From the NCBI GenBank assembly GCA_965223165.1, contig CBDCVQ010000019.1, positions 310,001 through 374,000 of the forward strand: 64,000 nucleotides of DNA. Direction: 5' to 3'. Shown here piece after piece: positions 17,785 through 29,400 of this stretch (position 1 is the stretch's first letter; the number at the start of each line of letters is the position of its first letter). The notes under the pieces were generated by a model that did not search any database, was not told the DNA's origin, and worked only from the letters and a program-made list of their open reading frames with translations. The translations under genes and the position numbers were made by a program. Origin of the DNA: JABDMH01 sp965223165. Lineage in GTDB: Bacteria; Bacteroidota; Bacteroidia; Chitinophagales; Saprospiraceae.

Positions 17785-18165
17785 ATGTCATTGCCACGTC
17801 CCACGTTGTACTGCCCCATCTGCGGCACGAAGATTTCCGGCAGAGCCGACAAGATCTTCTGCTCCACCAGCTGTAAATCCCGATATCACCTCCTCCGCAA
17901 AGATCAGCACCTACCCTACTCCCATCCCATTGACAAGATCCTGCATCGCAACTGGGTGCTTCTTTCCGAGCTACACGAGCGGGCAGGCAAAAGAAAATTC
18001 TACGTCTCCAAGGCAGAATTGAACAAGGCTGGCTTCCATACCAAATATTACACCACCAGCCAGACCAACAAACAGGGCAAAACTTACTATTATGTATACA
18101 ATTACGGCTGGATGGACTTTAGCGAATCCGATCTCATGATCGTCCGATTGGCGAAGTCTAAGTAG
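17785..18165 (+). CDS. Small zinc-ribbon protein of unknown function
   Basis: 126 residues. The N-terminus has a clear four-cysteine zinc ribbon, CPICGTKI (residues 10-17) and FCSTSCKSRYH (25-35), resembling treble-clef or MYM-like fingers. The remainder is basic and rich in Tyr, with segments KFYVSKAELNKAGF and YYYVYNYGWMDF. Similar short zinc-ribbon proteins are scattered in Bacteroidota without an assigned role; nucleic-acid binding is plausible. It lies about 145 bases after the large repeat array and 17 bases before the disrupted lipoprotein gene. Confidence 0.65.
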   Translation: MSLPRPTLYCPICGTKISGRADKIFCSTSCKSRYHLLRKDQHLPYSHPIDKILHRNWVLLSELHERAGKRKFYVSKAELNKAGFHTKYYTTSQTNKQGKTYYYVYNYGWMDFSESDLMIVRLAKSK

Positions 18166-19361
18166 TTAAAAAAAATATAGCCTTGTCAGACATACTTCGT
18201 TTTGCCTGCCTCCTCCTGTGCATGACCCTCGCATGCCGTCCGGCCCAGGAAGAAATACCCTGGGTCGAGCAGCTCGTAGCAGCCAATGATGAGGTGGTCG
18301 CCACCTACTTCACCAGGCAAAATCAAGACCCCGAACACCCAGACTACGGTGGCCTCCCCAACCAGTATGAAATCTATAATCCCGGCTCGGGCACCGCCAT
18401 CATACAGCGTATGGTCGCTGCCTATCTCAGTCCGACCTCCAGCTACTACCGTGATCCCAAAGCCCTGGATGCTGCAGAACTCGCCATGGATTTTCTGCTG
18501 CGCAAGCAACACGACGACGGAACCATTGATCTGCTGACCACCAATTTCCACTCCACACCTGATCTGGGATTTGTTGGAGAGCCGCTAGCCCTTAGCTACA
18601 AGGTGTTGTCCCGCGATAATACGACCGTGACCGCATCGCTCCGCAAAAAGATAAAGCAGTTTATGGATCGAGCGGCCCATGCATTGTCCATTGGAGGGAT
18701 TCACACACCCAATCACCGTTGGGTGGTGTCCATGGCACTGGCTCGATGGAACGAACTGTTCCCCAGCGAAAAATATGTGCGCCGCATCGAAGAATGGCTG
18801 AATGAAGGCATCGATATCGATGCCGACGGGCAATACACGGAGCGCAGTACGACCGTGTACTCACCCTCCACCAACAACTGGCTCATTACCATCGCCCGAC
18901 TACTTGACAAGCCGGCCCTGCTAGACCACGTACGACACAACTTGGAGATGTCCATCTACTATCTACACAGCAATGGAGAGATGGTCACCGAAGCCTCCAG
19001 ACGACAAGATCAATACCGTCCCGGCAAGCCGACCCGCTACTACTATGCCTACCGCTATATGGGTATACATGACCAAAATGGCAGATTTGGTGCGATGACC
19101 AAAATCATCGAGAGGCAGGGAGCCAAATCGGTGTCGGGTTACCTGATCCTCCACTTGGAGGATCCGTCGCTCACGCAAGAACCGCCCATCTCCCAGCTGG
19201 ATACCAGCTACGTCAAATTCTTTCCCCATTCCGAACTTGTGCGCATCCGACGTGGCGAAAGAGATGCGACCATCTTATCAAAAAACCCCGCCGTACTGAC
19301 GTTCCACAAAGGGGAGGCTGTCCTCCAGGCCGTGCGGATGGCCGATGCTTTCTTTGGCAAA

Positions 19362-19369
19362 GGTCAATT
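19362..19369. repeat. Left copy of 8-bp target site duplication (GGTCAATT)
   Basis: GGTCAATT directly precedes the left end of the IS66-family element and is repeated exactly at 20909-20916. Eight base pairs is the duplication length known for IS66-family transposition. Confidence 0.9.
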
Positions 19370-19373
19370 GTAA

Positions 19374-20732
19374 CTACTCAGTAGGTTTTAGGACAATGTG
19401 AGGATCTATCAAGGCCTCAAATGGATGGATACCTTGTTTGATTGCGGAGTCAACGATGGTTCGTAAGATTGCGAATCGTCTCGCTCCATGATAAGATCTA
19501 AAGGTGCCGGATATTTTGTTTTTAAGTTTGATCATTCGGATGGCTCTTTCGCTGTGATTGTTGTCGGGCATTACACCACGGTCATATAGGCATATGGTGA
19601 TAGATTTTCGTAGCCTAATAAGTCGATCTCTCAGGGTTCTGACCTTTTTATGTGATCGAAGCAGTGGACTAGATAGAATCTGGTCCAACTGTTCTTCGAC
19701 GGCCTCCTTGCGGTTGGTCGGTATTCTGGACAGTCGGCACAAGCGGAAGATCTCCTGTAGTATGCCATCTAATTTTGTAGCCCACCTAGATCCATGGAAT
19801 TCTTTGAGCCCTTGGCATTCTCTACGTATATGTGCCAAGCATATCTGATGTCCCTTTGACTGGGTGTTTAAATGTGTTTTCCAACAATCACTGATCAATA
19901 CTGCCTTCTTGAATCCATCCGGGAATAGCGCCTTACTGGTCTGTGACCCCCGATTATTCGATATATGAAACAGGCTGTACCTGCTGGTTACCCACGTCCA
20001 TATCCAATTCTTCTTACCCTCTACACTCACACCACTTTCATCCACTCCTACCGATTTACTTTGCCTTATCTGCTCTATTATCTGTCCATAGGACTCTGTG
20101 CATTCCTTTGCTTTTGCCTTCATTATGTTATCCACTGTCCCCTCACTTGCCTTGCGACCAAACAACACCTCTAAGGTCTCTACTAATCTGCGATAGGGCA
20201 GCATCTGCCGTACCGACAAATACACCACTAAATTCTTCCATCTTCGCCCATACCTCACCACCGGTCCCCCCTGCAAATCCCCTTCATACTCTGATCTACT
20301 CCATTGTTCACATTGATCGCACTGTTTGGCCCACCTCCTGTGTTCTACTACTTCTAAATCTAGTGGCGGTATATCCCATATTTGCTTGCGTTCTATCACT
20401 TCTCCTTCCACCTGCGTCAGATCAGATGCGCAATGACTACATTGTTTCACCTCGTAATCCTTATACCTGTCCACCGATTCACTCAGTTCCAAGGTCGTTC
20501 CTTTGTGACCCGGCTGCCCTCCCTTCCTGCGCTTACTCTTTGTCCGTAGCGATCTGGTCCTTCTCTTTTCTGACTGCTTATCCCTTGAGGGTGGCAATGA
20601 CGTATTCCTACTATTTTTTCCCCGCAAAATCTCTATCTCTTTCTCCAGCAATGCCATCCGCTCCATTAGCGACAACACTAAGTCTATTAGTTGCTCTCGC
20701 GATAAACGTTCTAATTCTTTTCGATCTATCAT
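19374..20732 (-). CDS. tnpC: IS66-family transposase
   Basis: 452 residues. An N-terminal coiled-coil or leucine-rich stretch (about 5-40) is followed by the basic KSKRRKGGQPGHKGTTLEL segment typical of IS66 transposases, then a zinc-finger-like pair CSHC (98-101) and CDQC (138-141). The DDE catalytic core is Asp231 in VGVDESG, Asp282 in LISDCW and Glu395 in NNHSERAIR. The length fits the standalone transposases of the single-gene IS66 subgroup. The gene almost fills the element; its stop lies 4 bases inside the left end. Confidence 0.93.
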   Translation of the reverse strand: MIDRKELERLSREQLIDLVLSLMERMALLEKEIEILRGKNSRNTSLPPSRDKQSEKRRTRSLRTKSKRRKGGQPGHKGTTLELSESVDRYKDYEVKQCSHCASDLTQVEGEVIERKQIWDIPPLDLEVVEHRRWAKQCDQCEQWSRSEYEGDLQGGPVVRYGRRWKNLVVYLSVRQMLPYRRLVETLEVLFGRKASEGTVDNIMKAKAKECTESYGQIIEQIRQSKSVGVDESGVSVEGKKNWIWTWVTSRYSLFHISNNRGSQTSKALFPDGFKKAVLISDCWKTHLNTQSKGHQICLAHIRRECQGLKEFHGSRWATKLDGILQEIFRLCRLSRIPTNRKEAVEEQLDQILSSPLLRSHKKVRTLRDRLIRLRKSITICLYDRGVMPDNNHSERAIRMIKLKNKISGTFRSYHGARRFAILRTIVDSAIKQGIHPFEALIDPHIVLKPTE

Positions 20733-20808
20733 ACATATGCAAATATCGCATATGTATCTTATACAATTCCAGCCATCTTCAAGGAATTATCAACTATTTC
20801 TCAACAAC

Positions 20809-20869
20809 TGTGGATAAACCTTCTGATTTTCCACTTCTCCTCGAAATCTTCCTGTCCAAATGTGGATAA
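20809..20869. promoter_or_regulatory. Two DnaA-box sequences inside the IS end
   Basis: TGTGGATAA occurs exactly at 20809-20817 and 20861-20869, 52 bases apart, in the non-coding interval between the transposase start and the right inverted repeat. This is the consensus DnaA box (TTATCCACA on the other strand). DnaA sites near transposon ends are known from IS50; function here is inferred. Confidence 0.5.
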
Positions 20870-20908
20870 CTTTTTAATTTTTCTAATTCTACCCTGCTGA
20901 GTAGTTAC

Positions 20909-20916
20909 GGTCAATT
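20909..20916. repeat. Right copy of 8-bp target site duplication (GGTCAATT)
   Basis: Exact copy of 19362-19369, directly after the right end of the IS66-family element; the interrupted coding frame resumes inside it. Confidence 0.9.
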
Positions 20917-21411
20917 TATTGCGGATACCCTGGTGGTCGAGGAAAACAAGTACACACTAATTCAAGAATTGGAAGGGCCGTATTATCAGCCCTATCCAGT
21001 CGACTCCCTTCCGGATGACGGGGACTGGGAAAAAATGCCTCGAAAGAATAGGCCGCAGAGTGAGGTCCAATATCAACGGTCAGTGATTCAAGTCCAAGAA
21101 AATGATGGAAGCATCCTGGTCGATTTTTCCATCGATGGTACCGACGCCGTACCCGTGGCCATAGAATTAAGCTTTAGAGAAGGCGGCGTTCTGCATGGCG
21201 TTTCTCCGGTCGAGGATATTCCAAAGGCGTACCTTTTGAAGGATGGCTTGGCCACCTACGTGGTTGGAAATGACGAGATCGAATTTGGCCCAGGAAGAAA
21301 TCAACATTTGTGGACACAGCTCAGAGGCGCCCATGAAAAAGTTGATGGACACAGTGTCTATGTCACCGGTTTTACACCGTTTGAATACCGTCTCGAAATC
21401 CGATGAGCGTG

Positions 21412-23184
21412 CTAGCCTGGGGGGGACCCTTCATCTCCCTTGTGATATTGAGAGATATAAGTGATTGGAGCCATACCTACTTGCTTTTTGAAGACTCTAC
21501 GAAAAGTTTCTGGTGAAGAAAACCCTGCACATCTGGCAATATAACTCAACTTGTAGCGCTGGTACGATTCGTCAGTCCTTACTTCATTCAAAATATGGGA
21601 TATTCTCAAGTTGTTGATGTAGTCGGTGTAGGTCTGGCTATTGCGATATTTGTGAATCAGCCGATTAAGGTACAGCCGGTTTGTCTTGAGTCTGGTGGCC
21701 ATAGCTGGCAGACTTAGGTTGGGATCGAGGTAGACCTTCGATGATTCAAATTCCTTCAGTCTATCCAAAATTTCTTGTTCGCGGTTTCCGATCTGAAAAT
21801 TACCTTCATCGCTGACATTTTCCAAGGTTCTTCGCTCTCTCTGCACTGGGGATTCTCGCGTTAGTGCTTGCAGTTCCGTTTTATATCTCGAAGCTCTTGC
21901 GTAATAGACAACGAAGACGCCCAGAATGACCAAGATTAGTATTGCTGTGACTAAGTTGTACTTTCTTACTTGCATCAACCTACTGCTCGCATGATCCAAC
22001 TGATCCCTAAGTGGTTTTATACTGTGGATCTCCAGTAGCCCCTTTAGGAACAATTTTTTGTCCTCATAGTCCAAAGAGTCAAGCGATAAATATTTGGCAG
22101 AATAAACATCATACTTTTCAACAGCTCCCAATTCTCTGGCAGCTAAAGCGGCATGGTGGTAGGACTCCCTCTTCCATTCATCGCTATCCCAAAAATATTC
22201 GGAGTAAGAGTCACTAAACATGGCAATGGATTGCTCTGCAGACTGCAATGCTCTTTCATATTTTCCCAACTTGAGATAACACTCTGCTAATAGCTCATGT
22301 ACATTGGCAAACCAAATATCTGTGGGCTCAACGTAGGGCAGCAGCGTTGACACATTTTCCAGTTGCTCAGCGGCACCCAGATAATTACCTGCCTGCATCT
22401 TGGCATAAACCTCGCTATGAAACAGCTGTACCCACAACTCGTTTGTGACGTCTACATTGCCTTGCAAATGCCCTCTCAACTGATCCAGGAAGTGTTGTGC
22501 CGAGTCCGGGCATCCCTTCGCAGCATGATAATCAGCCACATTGGAGAAGCATTCGAAGTAGATATAAGCGTTTGGCAGTGTATCGACTGATCCCCGAGAT
22601 CCTAATAATCTCTTCGCCTCTTTACAAATTTCCCGATTTCTGACATACATCAGTTCCGCTTCATCGATCAATCCATAAAACTCTCCATAGATCCAGGCAG
22701 CGTAGTTCTTCATGTGGGAGGAGATATCCACCCGGAGGCTCTCGAATTGTCTTAGGTAATGTAGACACTTGAGATACTCCCCTCTAAACCCTAGCTCATA
22801 GCTTGCCTCAAGGTACGCCTCGGCTACCGCATCATGGTCCTCCAGCACTTTGGCGTACCGAGCAGCCTCATTGAAGTGCCATAGATAAGCGTCAGTAGAA
22901 TCCGCCGACCTACAACTCCCCCACAAGAATCCTAACTGCCGATGTACTTTATGTCGATAGCGATCCGTAGGTGCTTGGTCAAGCAGTGATGACAGGCAGG
23001 CGATAGCCCCCAAATCGTCCATCTCGAGACAAGCTAAGCATTTGCTCCTGAAGTTTTGCTCGGTGTAATGGACCTTCGTATCCACGACGTCCGCACTGGT
23101 TGTCGACAGCCATAACGCAAACCAACAAAAGCAACAAAGGATCAGACGTTGCCCTGCAGTCTTGGCGATCCAAGCATAGCTCAT
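21412..23184 (-). CDS. TPR-containing, membrane-anchored AraC-family regulator
   Basis: 590 residues. An N-terminal signal or anchor segment (about 10-30) precedes an all-helical TPR-like sensor region (about 40-400; for example ELLAECYLKLGKYERALQSA). One transmembrane helix follows (about 408-428, LVTAILILVILGVFVVYY), then a cytoplasmic linker and a C-terminal AraC-type double helix-turn-helix (about 490-585; LSYIARCAGFSSPETFRRVF). This topology is a common Bacteroidota one-component regulator. It converges on the disrupted lipoprotein gene with only 5 bases between the stops; its own targets are not evident. Confidence 0.85.
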   Translation of the reverse strand: MSYAWIAKTAGQRLILCCFCWFALWLSTTSADVVDTKVHYTEQNFRSKCLACLEMDDLGAIACLSSLLDQAPTDRYRHKVHRQLGFLWGSCRSADSTDAYLWHFNEAARYAKVLEDHDAVAEAYLEASYELGFRGEYLKCLHYLRQFESLRVDISSHMKNYAAWIYGEFYGLIDEAELMYVRNREICKEAKRLLGSRGSVDTLPNAYIYFECFSNVADYHAAKGCPDSAQHFLDQLRGHLQGNVDVTNELWVQLFHSEVYAKMQAGNYLGAAEQLENVSTLLPYVEPTDIWFANVHELLAECYLKLGKYERALQSAEQSIAMFSDSYSEYFWDSDEWKRESYHHAALAARELGAVEKYDVYSAKYLSLDSLDYEDKKLFLKGLLEIHSIKPLRDQLDHASSRLMQVRKYNLVTAILILVILGVFVVYYARASRYKTELQALTRESPVQRERRTLENVSDEGNFQIGNREQEILDRLKEFESSKVYLDPNLSLPAMATRLKTNRLYLNRLIHKYRNSQTYTDYINNLRISHILNEVRTDESYQRYKLSYIARCAGFSSPETFRRVFKKQVGMAPITYISQYHKGDEGSPPG

Positions 23185-23390
23185 TAGGACATATACTGGT
23201 ATGGATGCAAGTTAGCTAAATGACCACTGGCAATTGTAGATATATTTCTATGTCCGCGTCGAATCTTCTATCAATTCTATACTACAATTATGTAGTAGTC
23301 GGCATAGAATAACGCACCTAAATGCATGGAAGGATCATCCATACTCCACCAAGATCAGGTCACCCGAACTGGGTGTAGGAGGCCAAAAAA

Positions 23391-23423
23391 GTGAAATGGC
23401 TGGGCAATTGCCCAGCCATTCAC
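23391..23423 (-). terminator. Strong intrinsic terminator of the giant surface-protein gene
   Basis: The inverted repeat AATGGCTGGGC / GCCCAGCCATT with an AATT loop, slightly extended by GTGA/TCAC, is followed on the minus strand by TTTTTT. It lies 35 bases after the stop of the giant gene. The arms match perfectly across 11 bases. Confidence 0.85.
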
Positions 23424-23458
23424 TAAAACCTATAATTAACACACCTCTTCTATATCTT

Positions 23459-26400
23459 CTATCTGCGTAGAATCTCCACGGTAATTGTCCTCGTTTCTTG
23501 ACCATCGGTCACTCGCACGATGTAGAGCCCCGCTGCATAGTGGGATACATCCGTGATGAATGAGAGCACACCGTCTCGGATTTCTTGGTTGGGATACCAA
23601 GCGATACGAGCACCGAGCAGGTCAACGATGTCGATATTAGCACGTCCCTGCCTGTCGTCAGGATACCTTACACTCACCTGTAGATGGCTGGCCGCAGGAT
23701 TGGGATAGGCTGCCACATGCATAGACCTTTCTGCCGACTGTTGACAGACATAGGCTTCGACGACGTATGTGGTGTCCCCTACCTGTGAAAAGCAACCCGC
23801 AGCCGATAGCACTTCCAGACCATGATAGGTACCAGGCGCTAAATCCTGGAACACGATCTCTCTATCCGTGAAGGGTCCAGCTAAAATCTCGTCGGTATCA
23901 TCCTTGACAATTCTAGCCATGTAGGGCACGGACAGCGGCGTATCGTGCAGCAAAAGGCGAATTACGCCGTCCCGGGCATCGCAAGATGCCTCGTGCGTCA
24001 CCTGTACCGAGTCCGGATCAAAGCTGGGCTCCGGCCGTACCTCCTTTCGGATGACGTTGGTCTCGCCCAACCAAGCCGTACAACCTCGTCGTCGCGAACA
24101 TCGGGCATAGTAGGTAGTCACCGAAATCGGCAATGGATCATAAGTGGGTCCATCTGCTCTCCAGATCGGATCCCACTTGCTGAATGGCAAGGAGGGATCT
24201 GTCGTCTTGATCCACATGTATTCGATGACTCCGGATCCGCCGGTAGGATCGATCACACTGATAATCTCATCCGGATCGTATCCACCACAATTTGACTCAT
24301 CATACCCCAGCAAGCCTCCATCCAGTATGTTGCAGCAGGCGGAATGAAAAATCTGTAGAAACTTATCATAGCATCCGCTCACGGTATCTTCGACCACAAT
24401 CCAGTAAAGGCCAGCCTCGTAGATCATTGCCGAATCTCCGACGACACGACGGCCATCAGGGCCAATCCACGTGATCTTGGTATGGATAGGCAGCGTCGAG
24501 ATGACCGATGCCCATACGCCCATAGAGTCACAGGGCACCGTGACTTCCTCTATCACTAAGTCATGCAGCTCCATCGTGTCCAGATGAATGGTGTCCCTAC
24601 CGATACAGCCTGATGTATCGACCGTCTCCACATAGTAGGTCCCTGCCGCGGGTACGATCGGGGCGGGCAGGGCGGAGGAAAATCCTTGAGGTCCTCTCCA
24701 TCCATAGGACACAATTGCACCTGCAGAAACGACTTCCAACAAGGCGGAGTCTGCCCGGCAATCGTACCGGGTAGCGATGATCTGTACCTTGCAATCCGTG
24801 GTGTCTGGTGCCATGCAGAAGCCGGCGTCCCAGGTCATGTCGATCACATTTTCCTCGGCACGGAAGCATCGCGTACGACCATCGGGATAGACCACGTCCG
24901 AATCTAGCGTGGAATCTCCAGCTTCAGCCACTGTAAACTGCAAGCTGTCGGGCCGGATGAAGCGCAAGAAGTAGTCCTCTCCCGGAATCAGATGCACAAA
25001 CCGGTAATGCCCCAGACTATCGGTCATTTGGCTGTCGACCAGGATGCTGTCACAAGTGTAAAGCTCCACTTGGATGCCAGCCAGGCCGGTCTCCAGACTA
25101 TCTTGTATTCCGTCGCAATCCGCATCCAGCCACACCCGGTCTCCCACCATCTCGCAGGAGTCCAGTAGCACATTGACCGAGGTGATCACCTCGCACCCAT
25201 TGGGTGCGGTGACAGACAGCAGATAGCGTCCGGGGGTGCGCACATAGGGTCGTGGATCGGTCGATAGAAATCCGTCCGGTCCGGTCCATTGGTAGGTCAC
25301 ACCCGGTGTGCCGGAGAAGCCAAACAGGCGGAGGGGCTGGGTATCACATCCATCCAACAGTCCACCTTCGGCCTGCACATCCGGCTCGATCGTGTTATCT
25401 ACCGTTTGTATTTGCCCCGTATCCACACAGCCTTTGCTGCTCTCCAGGATGAGCTGATAAATTCCTCGGACGGTGACTATAGGTCTGGGCTCATTGATCA
25501 CCAACCCGTTGGGATCGATCCAATATGCCCGCTCTATGTCATGGGAGGACTCCCAGTCCAAGTGCACAGCGGGGTGATCGCAGTCAAACGTGTCTGCATG
25601 GATAACAAAGTCTATATCCTCAGATCTGGTTACTTCAAAAGACTCCTCGGTCTTACATCCATCATCTAAGGTGGCTGTCACCCCGTAAGTGCCCACCTCG
25701 CCCACCGTGGGCATGGGCAGGTTGGACCTAAAACCATTGGGACCTGTCCAAAGAACCGTCCAATTGGAGGCATTCGTGACGTTTAGCCCCAGCGTGGTAC
25801 TATCTTGGCCGCAGGGTACCTGCGTACCGGTCACCTGGATATCCGGACCCTCAGTGCGGGTCAGGACCTGTGCGATGGCTTCGTTCGTACATCCATTGGG
25901 AGCCGCAACCACCAACGTATAAACACCTGGGGTTTCAACCACAGGAGAAGCCTGGTCGGAAGTAAATCCATTGGGTCCGACCCAGCGATATGTAGCACCT
26001 GCCGTAAGCGACTCGCCTTTCAGCTGCACCTTGTCCTTCGCACAGTCGATCGTACCTCCGGTGGCCTGCACATCTGGCAGATCCAGGTTGCGACTGATCT
26101 CAATATCCTGTGTACCCGAACACCCGGAGACATCCGTCACGGTGACTTGATAGATCCCAGGCGTTGAGACTACCGGATCACGCACGTCAGAGGCAAAGCC
26201 CTGTGGTCCGATCCACTGGACGGTCGTCACCTCCTGAGAGATGCTCAGGACGATCTGCACGGTAGCATTCGTACAGTTGAGCTGACCAGCAGACAGGGTG
26301 AAGTCTAGCACCTCGCCGCCATCGATCACCTGGACACTTTCCTGTGCCGTGCAACCGTTGGTGCCAGTCACTTGCAAAGTGTAGGTACCTGTTTGGTCGA

Positions 26401-29400
26401 CCGTGGGGTTAGGCGCGTTGGAACTAAATCCACCCGGACCCGTCCAGGTATAGATCACACCCGGACTGCTAGAGGCGCCTTGCAATTGCACGCTGCCCTG
26501 GCATCCGAGGGAACCCCCGGTCGCCTGAATGTCGGGTTCATCCCGATCCATGGCAACTTGTACTTGCCCCGTGCCTACGCATCCCACGGCATCGGTAACC
26601 TGCAGCGTATAACTACCTGCCTGCGACACCGTCGGCTGGGCCTCGTTCGATGTAAAACCATTGGGTCCTGTCCATTGATAGACCGATATGACAGAAGGAC
26701 TCTGTACGGACAGCTGAGTTTGCCCACTCTGGCAAGTCAGATCCCCCGCCGAAACCTGAATCTGAAGGTCAGTCATGTTTCTTCCCACGTTCGCCGCTGC
26801 CACCTTCTGACAGTTTTGTGCGTCGGAGACCGTGACTTCGTACCTCCCTGGCGCGAGATTAGTAAGGTCCTCGCTGATTGCTCCCGTAGACCAACGATAG
26901 GACATGGATCCCCGACCAGTCACTTGAAGGTCGAGGGCACCATTCTGTTGGCTGCAGGTGGCATCAGTCACGGCGATTCTCAGCTGCATGCTGGCAGGAT
27001 CTGAGACCTGCACGGAAGTAGAGGCACTACATCCCAGGGCATCCTCTACGGTGACTCCGTAGGTCCCTGCCGACAGATTAGCTAGATTCTGTGAGGTCGC
27101 GCCCGTACTCCAATGGAAGTGATACGGCGCGGTACCATTTGACACCACCAGAGTAATGCTGCCGTCAGAGCCTCCTTCGCAGGAGGGGGATACGACGGTG
27201 GGCGTAATACCAATTTGGCTGGTGCACGGAGGAGTAATCGGTATTGTCACCTCATCCTCATCGTCATCGTCCGGATCTCCGTCGCCGTCTTCATCTTGTT
27301 CATAGTCTCCATCCGGATCGCTGTCTCTGTCATCACCATTATCTCGGCTGATCTGTGCCCGATTTAGCACTTGATCTCCCTGATAATCCGCTTGGATCCG
27401 ATAGGCGACCATAATGTCGGCGATCGACCCTACTGGCAGCGAGGCAATAGTCCATAGGTTGTCGGCATCCTGGCTGATGTTGCCTGTGGCATTACTGTTG
27501 ACAAAGGTCAGTCCTGGCCCTGGGTCATCCGTGATTTCGACGTTGGCAGCATCGGCGTTGCCCTGATTGGTCACCCGAATCCGATAGCTGATCAACATAT
27601 CGGGATGGTAGGGACCGGCGGTCATTGTAACTTTGGTCAAGGCAAGGTCATAGGCCAACGTCATTGGCGTGAGCACCTCATCTTCGTCGTCATCTGGCGT
27701 ATCATCATTCTTATCATCTGTATCGTAATCTTCGTCCGGATCGCTGTCCACATCATCTCCATCGTCTACTGTGATCTGTGCCCGATTCACCAGCGTCGTG
27801 CCCTGGAAGTTTGCATCGATATCGTAGGTCACTTGGATCGTTTCCGTCGCACCGCTGACTAAGGAGGCGATGGTCCACCTGTTGTCCGCGTCTTCGCTAA
27901 CATTGCTATTCGATCCCGCATCGCTGCTCGCAAAGGTCAGCCCGGTACCCGGGTTGTCCGTCACCTCGACAGCGGCCGCGTCCAGTGATCCCTCGTTGGT
28001 CACCACAATGGCAAAGGTTATCTGATCTCCCGGACGGAAAGGCCCGGCGCTGACCAATGACTTGGCAAGTGCGAGGTCGTAGGTCTGCTCCACCGGTGTT
28101 ATCTCTTCATCCTCATCGTCGTCATCCGGATCATTATCGCCGTCTTCATCCTCGTCATAGTCTCGGTCAGGATCGCTGTCCTCGTCGTCACCGTCGTCGC
28201 GGGTGATCTGGGCACGATTCACCACTTGGTCGCCCATGAAATCCGGGTCGATACGATAGGTGACTTCGATGTCCTGCGTCGAAAAGGCCAGGAGTAAACC
28301 GATCACATAGGTCGAATCATTCGTCTGGGTGACATTGCTCAGACTGGTCGCATTGCTGCTGACAAACGTCAGGTGAGCACCCGGATTGTCAGTGACTTCC
28401 ACATTGCTGGCAGTTGCTCGGCCTTCATTGGTTACCGTGATCCGATAGGTAATGATATCTCCTGGTCGGAAAGGTCCCTGACCGATGACCATCTTAGCCA
28501 GCGCTAAGTCATAGGTCTGCTCAACGAGAATAGACACCTCATCTTCATCGTCATCATCCACTCCGTCACTTCCGTCGTCCGTGGAGTAGTCCTCATCGGG
28601 ATCACTATCTACGTCGTCTCCATCATCCGCCGTGATCTGCACGCGATTGAGCAGCGAAGTTCCCTGAAAATCGGTGGCGATGTCGTAGGTGACGTTGATG
28701 GTTTCGCTCGCACCCCTCGGTAAGGAGGCGATCGTCCAAAGATTGGCCGCATCTTCGGTCACGTTGCTATTGCTAGCCGCATCACTGCTGACAAAAGCCA
28801 GTCCAGTCTGCGGATTATCCGTAACCTCGATATTGGCCCCATCCAGTGATCCTTCGTTGATCACCACAATGGCAAAGGTGACCTGATCACCAGGACTGAA
28901 TGGCCCGGAACTAACCAGGTTCTTCGTCAGTGCCAGGTCATAGACTTGTCCGACAGGTACAGACACCTCATCTTCATCGTCATCATCCACTCCGTCATTT
29001 CCGTCGTCCGTGGAGTAGTCCTCATCGGGATCACTATCCACATCGTCTCCATCATCCGTCGTGATCTGCACGCGATTGAGCAGCGAAGTTCCCTGAAAAT
29101 CGGTGGCGATGTCGTAGGTGACGTTGATGGTTTCGCTCGCACCATTCGGTAAGGAGGCGATCGTCCAAAGATTGGCCGCATCTTCGGTCACATTGCTATT
29201 GCTAGCCGCATCACTGCTGACAAAAGCCAGTCCGGTCTGCGGATTATCCGTAACCTCGACATTGGCCCCATCCAGTGATCCTTCGTTGGTCACCACAATG
29301 GCAAAGGTGACCTGATCACCAGGACTGAATGGCCCGGAACTAACCAGGTTCTTGGTCAGTGCCAGGTCATAGACTTGTCCGACAGGTACAGACACCTCAT

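Larger units (their letters stand above)
19370..20908 (-). mobile_element. Complete IS66-family insertion sequence (1,539 bp)
   Basis: The ends are inverted repeats beginning GTAACTACTCAG at 19370 and, on the other strand, at 20908; they continue T/CAGG with mismatches. An exact 8-bp duplication flanks both. One transposase gene fills most of the element on the minus strand, and there are no tnpA/tnpB accessory genes, so it belongs to the single-gene (ISBst12-like) type of the family. Between the transposase start and the right end lie two sequences identical to DnaA boxes. Intact ends, intact transposase and intact duplication suggest a recent insertion. Confidence 0.92.
18183..21406 (+). 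pseudogene. Lipoprotein gene split by an IS66-family insertion
   Basis: The left part (18183-19369) encodes a signal peptide with lipobox TLAC followed by a helical region resembling an alpha/alpha toroid (SGTAIIQRMVAAYLSP, MDFLLRKQHDDGTIDL). The right part (20917-21406) encodes a beta-rich C-terminal domain ending FTPFEYRLEIR. Deleting the IS and one copy of the 8-base duplication joins GKGQ to FIADTLVVEEN in one frame, giving 558 residues. The start is TTG 18183; no ATG precedes the signal peptide. An N-terminal toroid plus C-terminal beta-sandwich recalls polysaccharide lyase or heparinase-like enzymes, but no family is confidently recognised. As found, the left half ends with a stop formed at the IS boundary. 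Confidence 0.85.

Noticed and set aside
19943..20869. Long plus-strand frame (308 codons) antisense to the IS66 transposase
   Set aside because: Low-complexity Ser/Pro/Leu-rich translation with no domain; the opposite strand has all IS66 transposase motifs.
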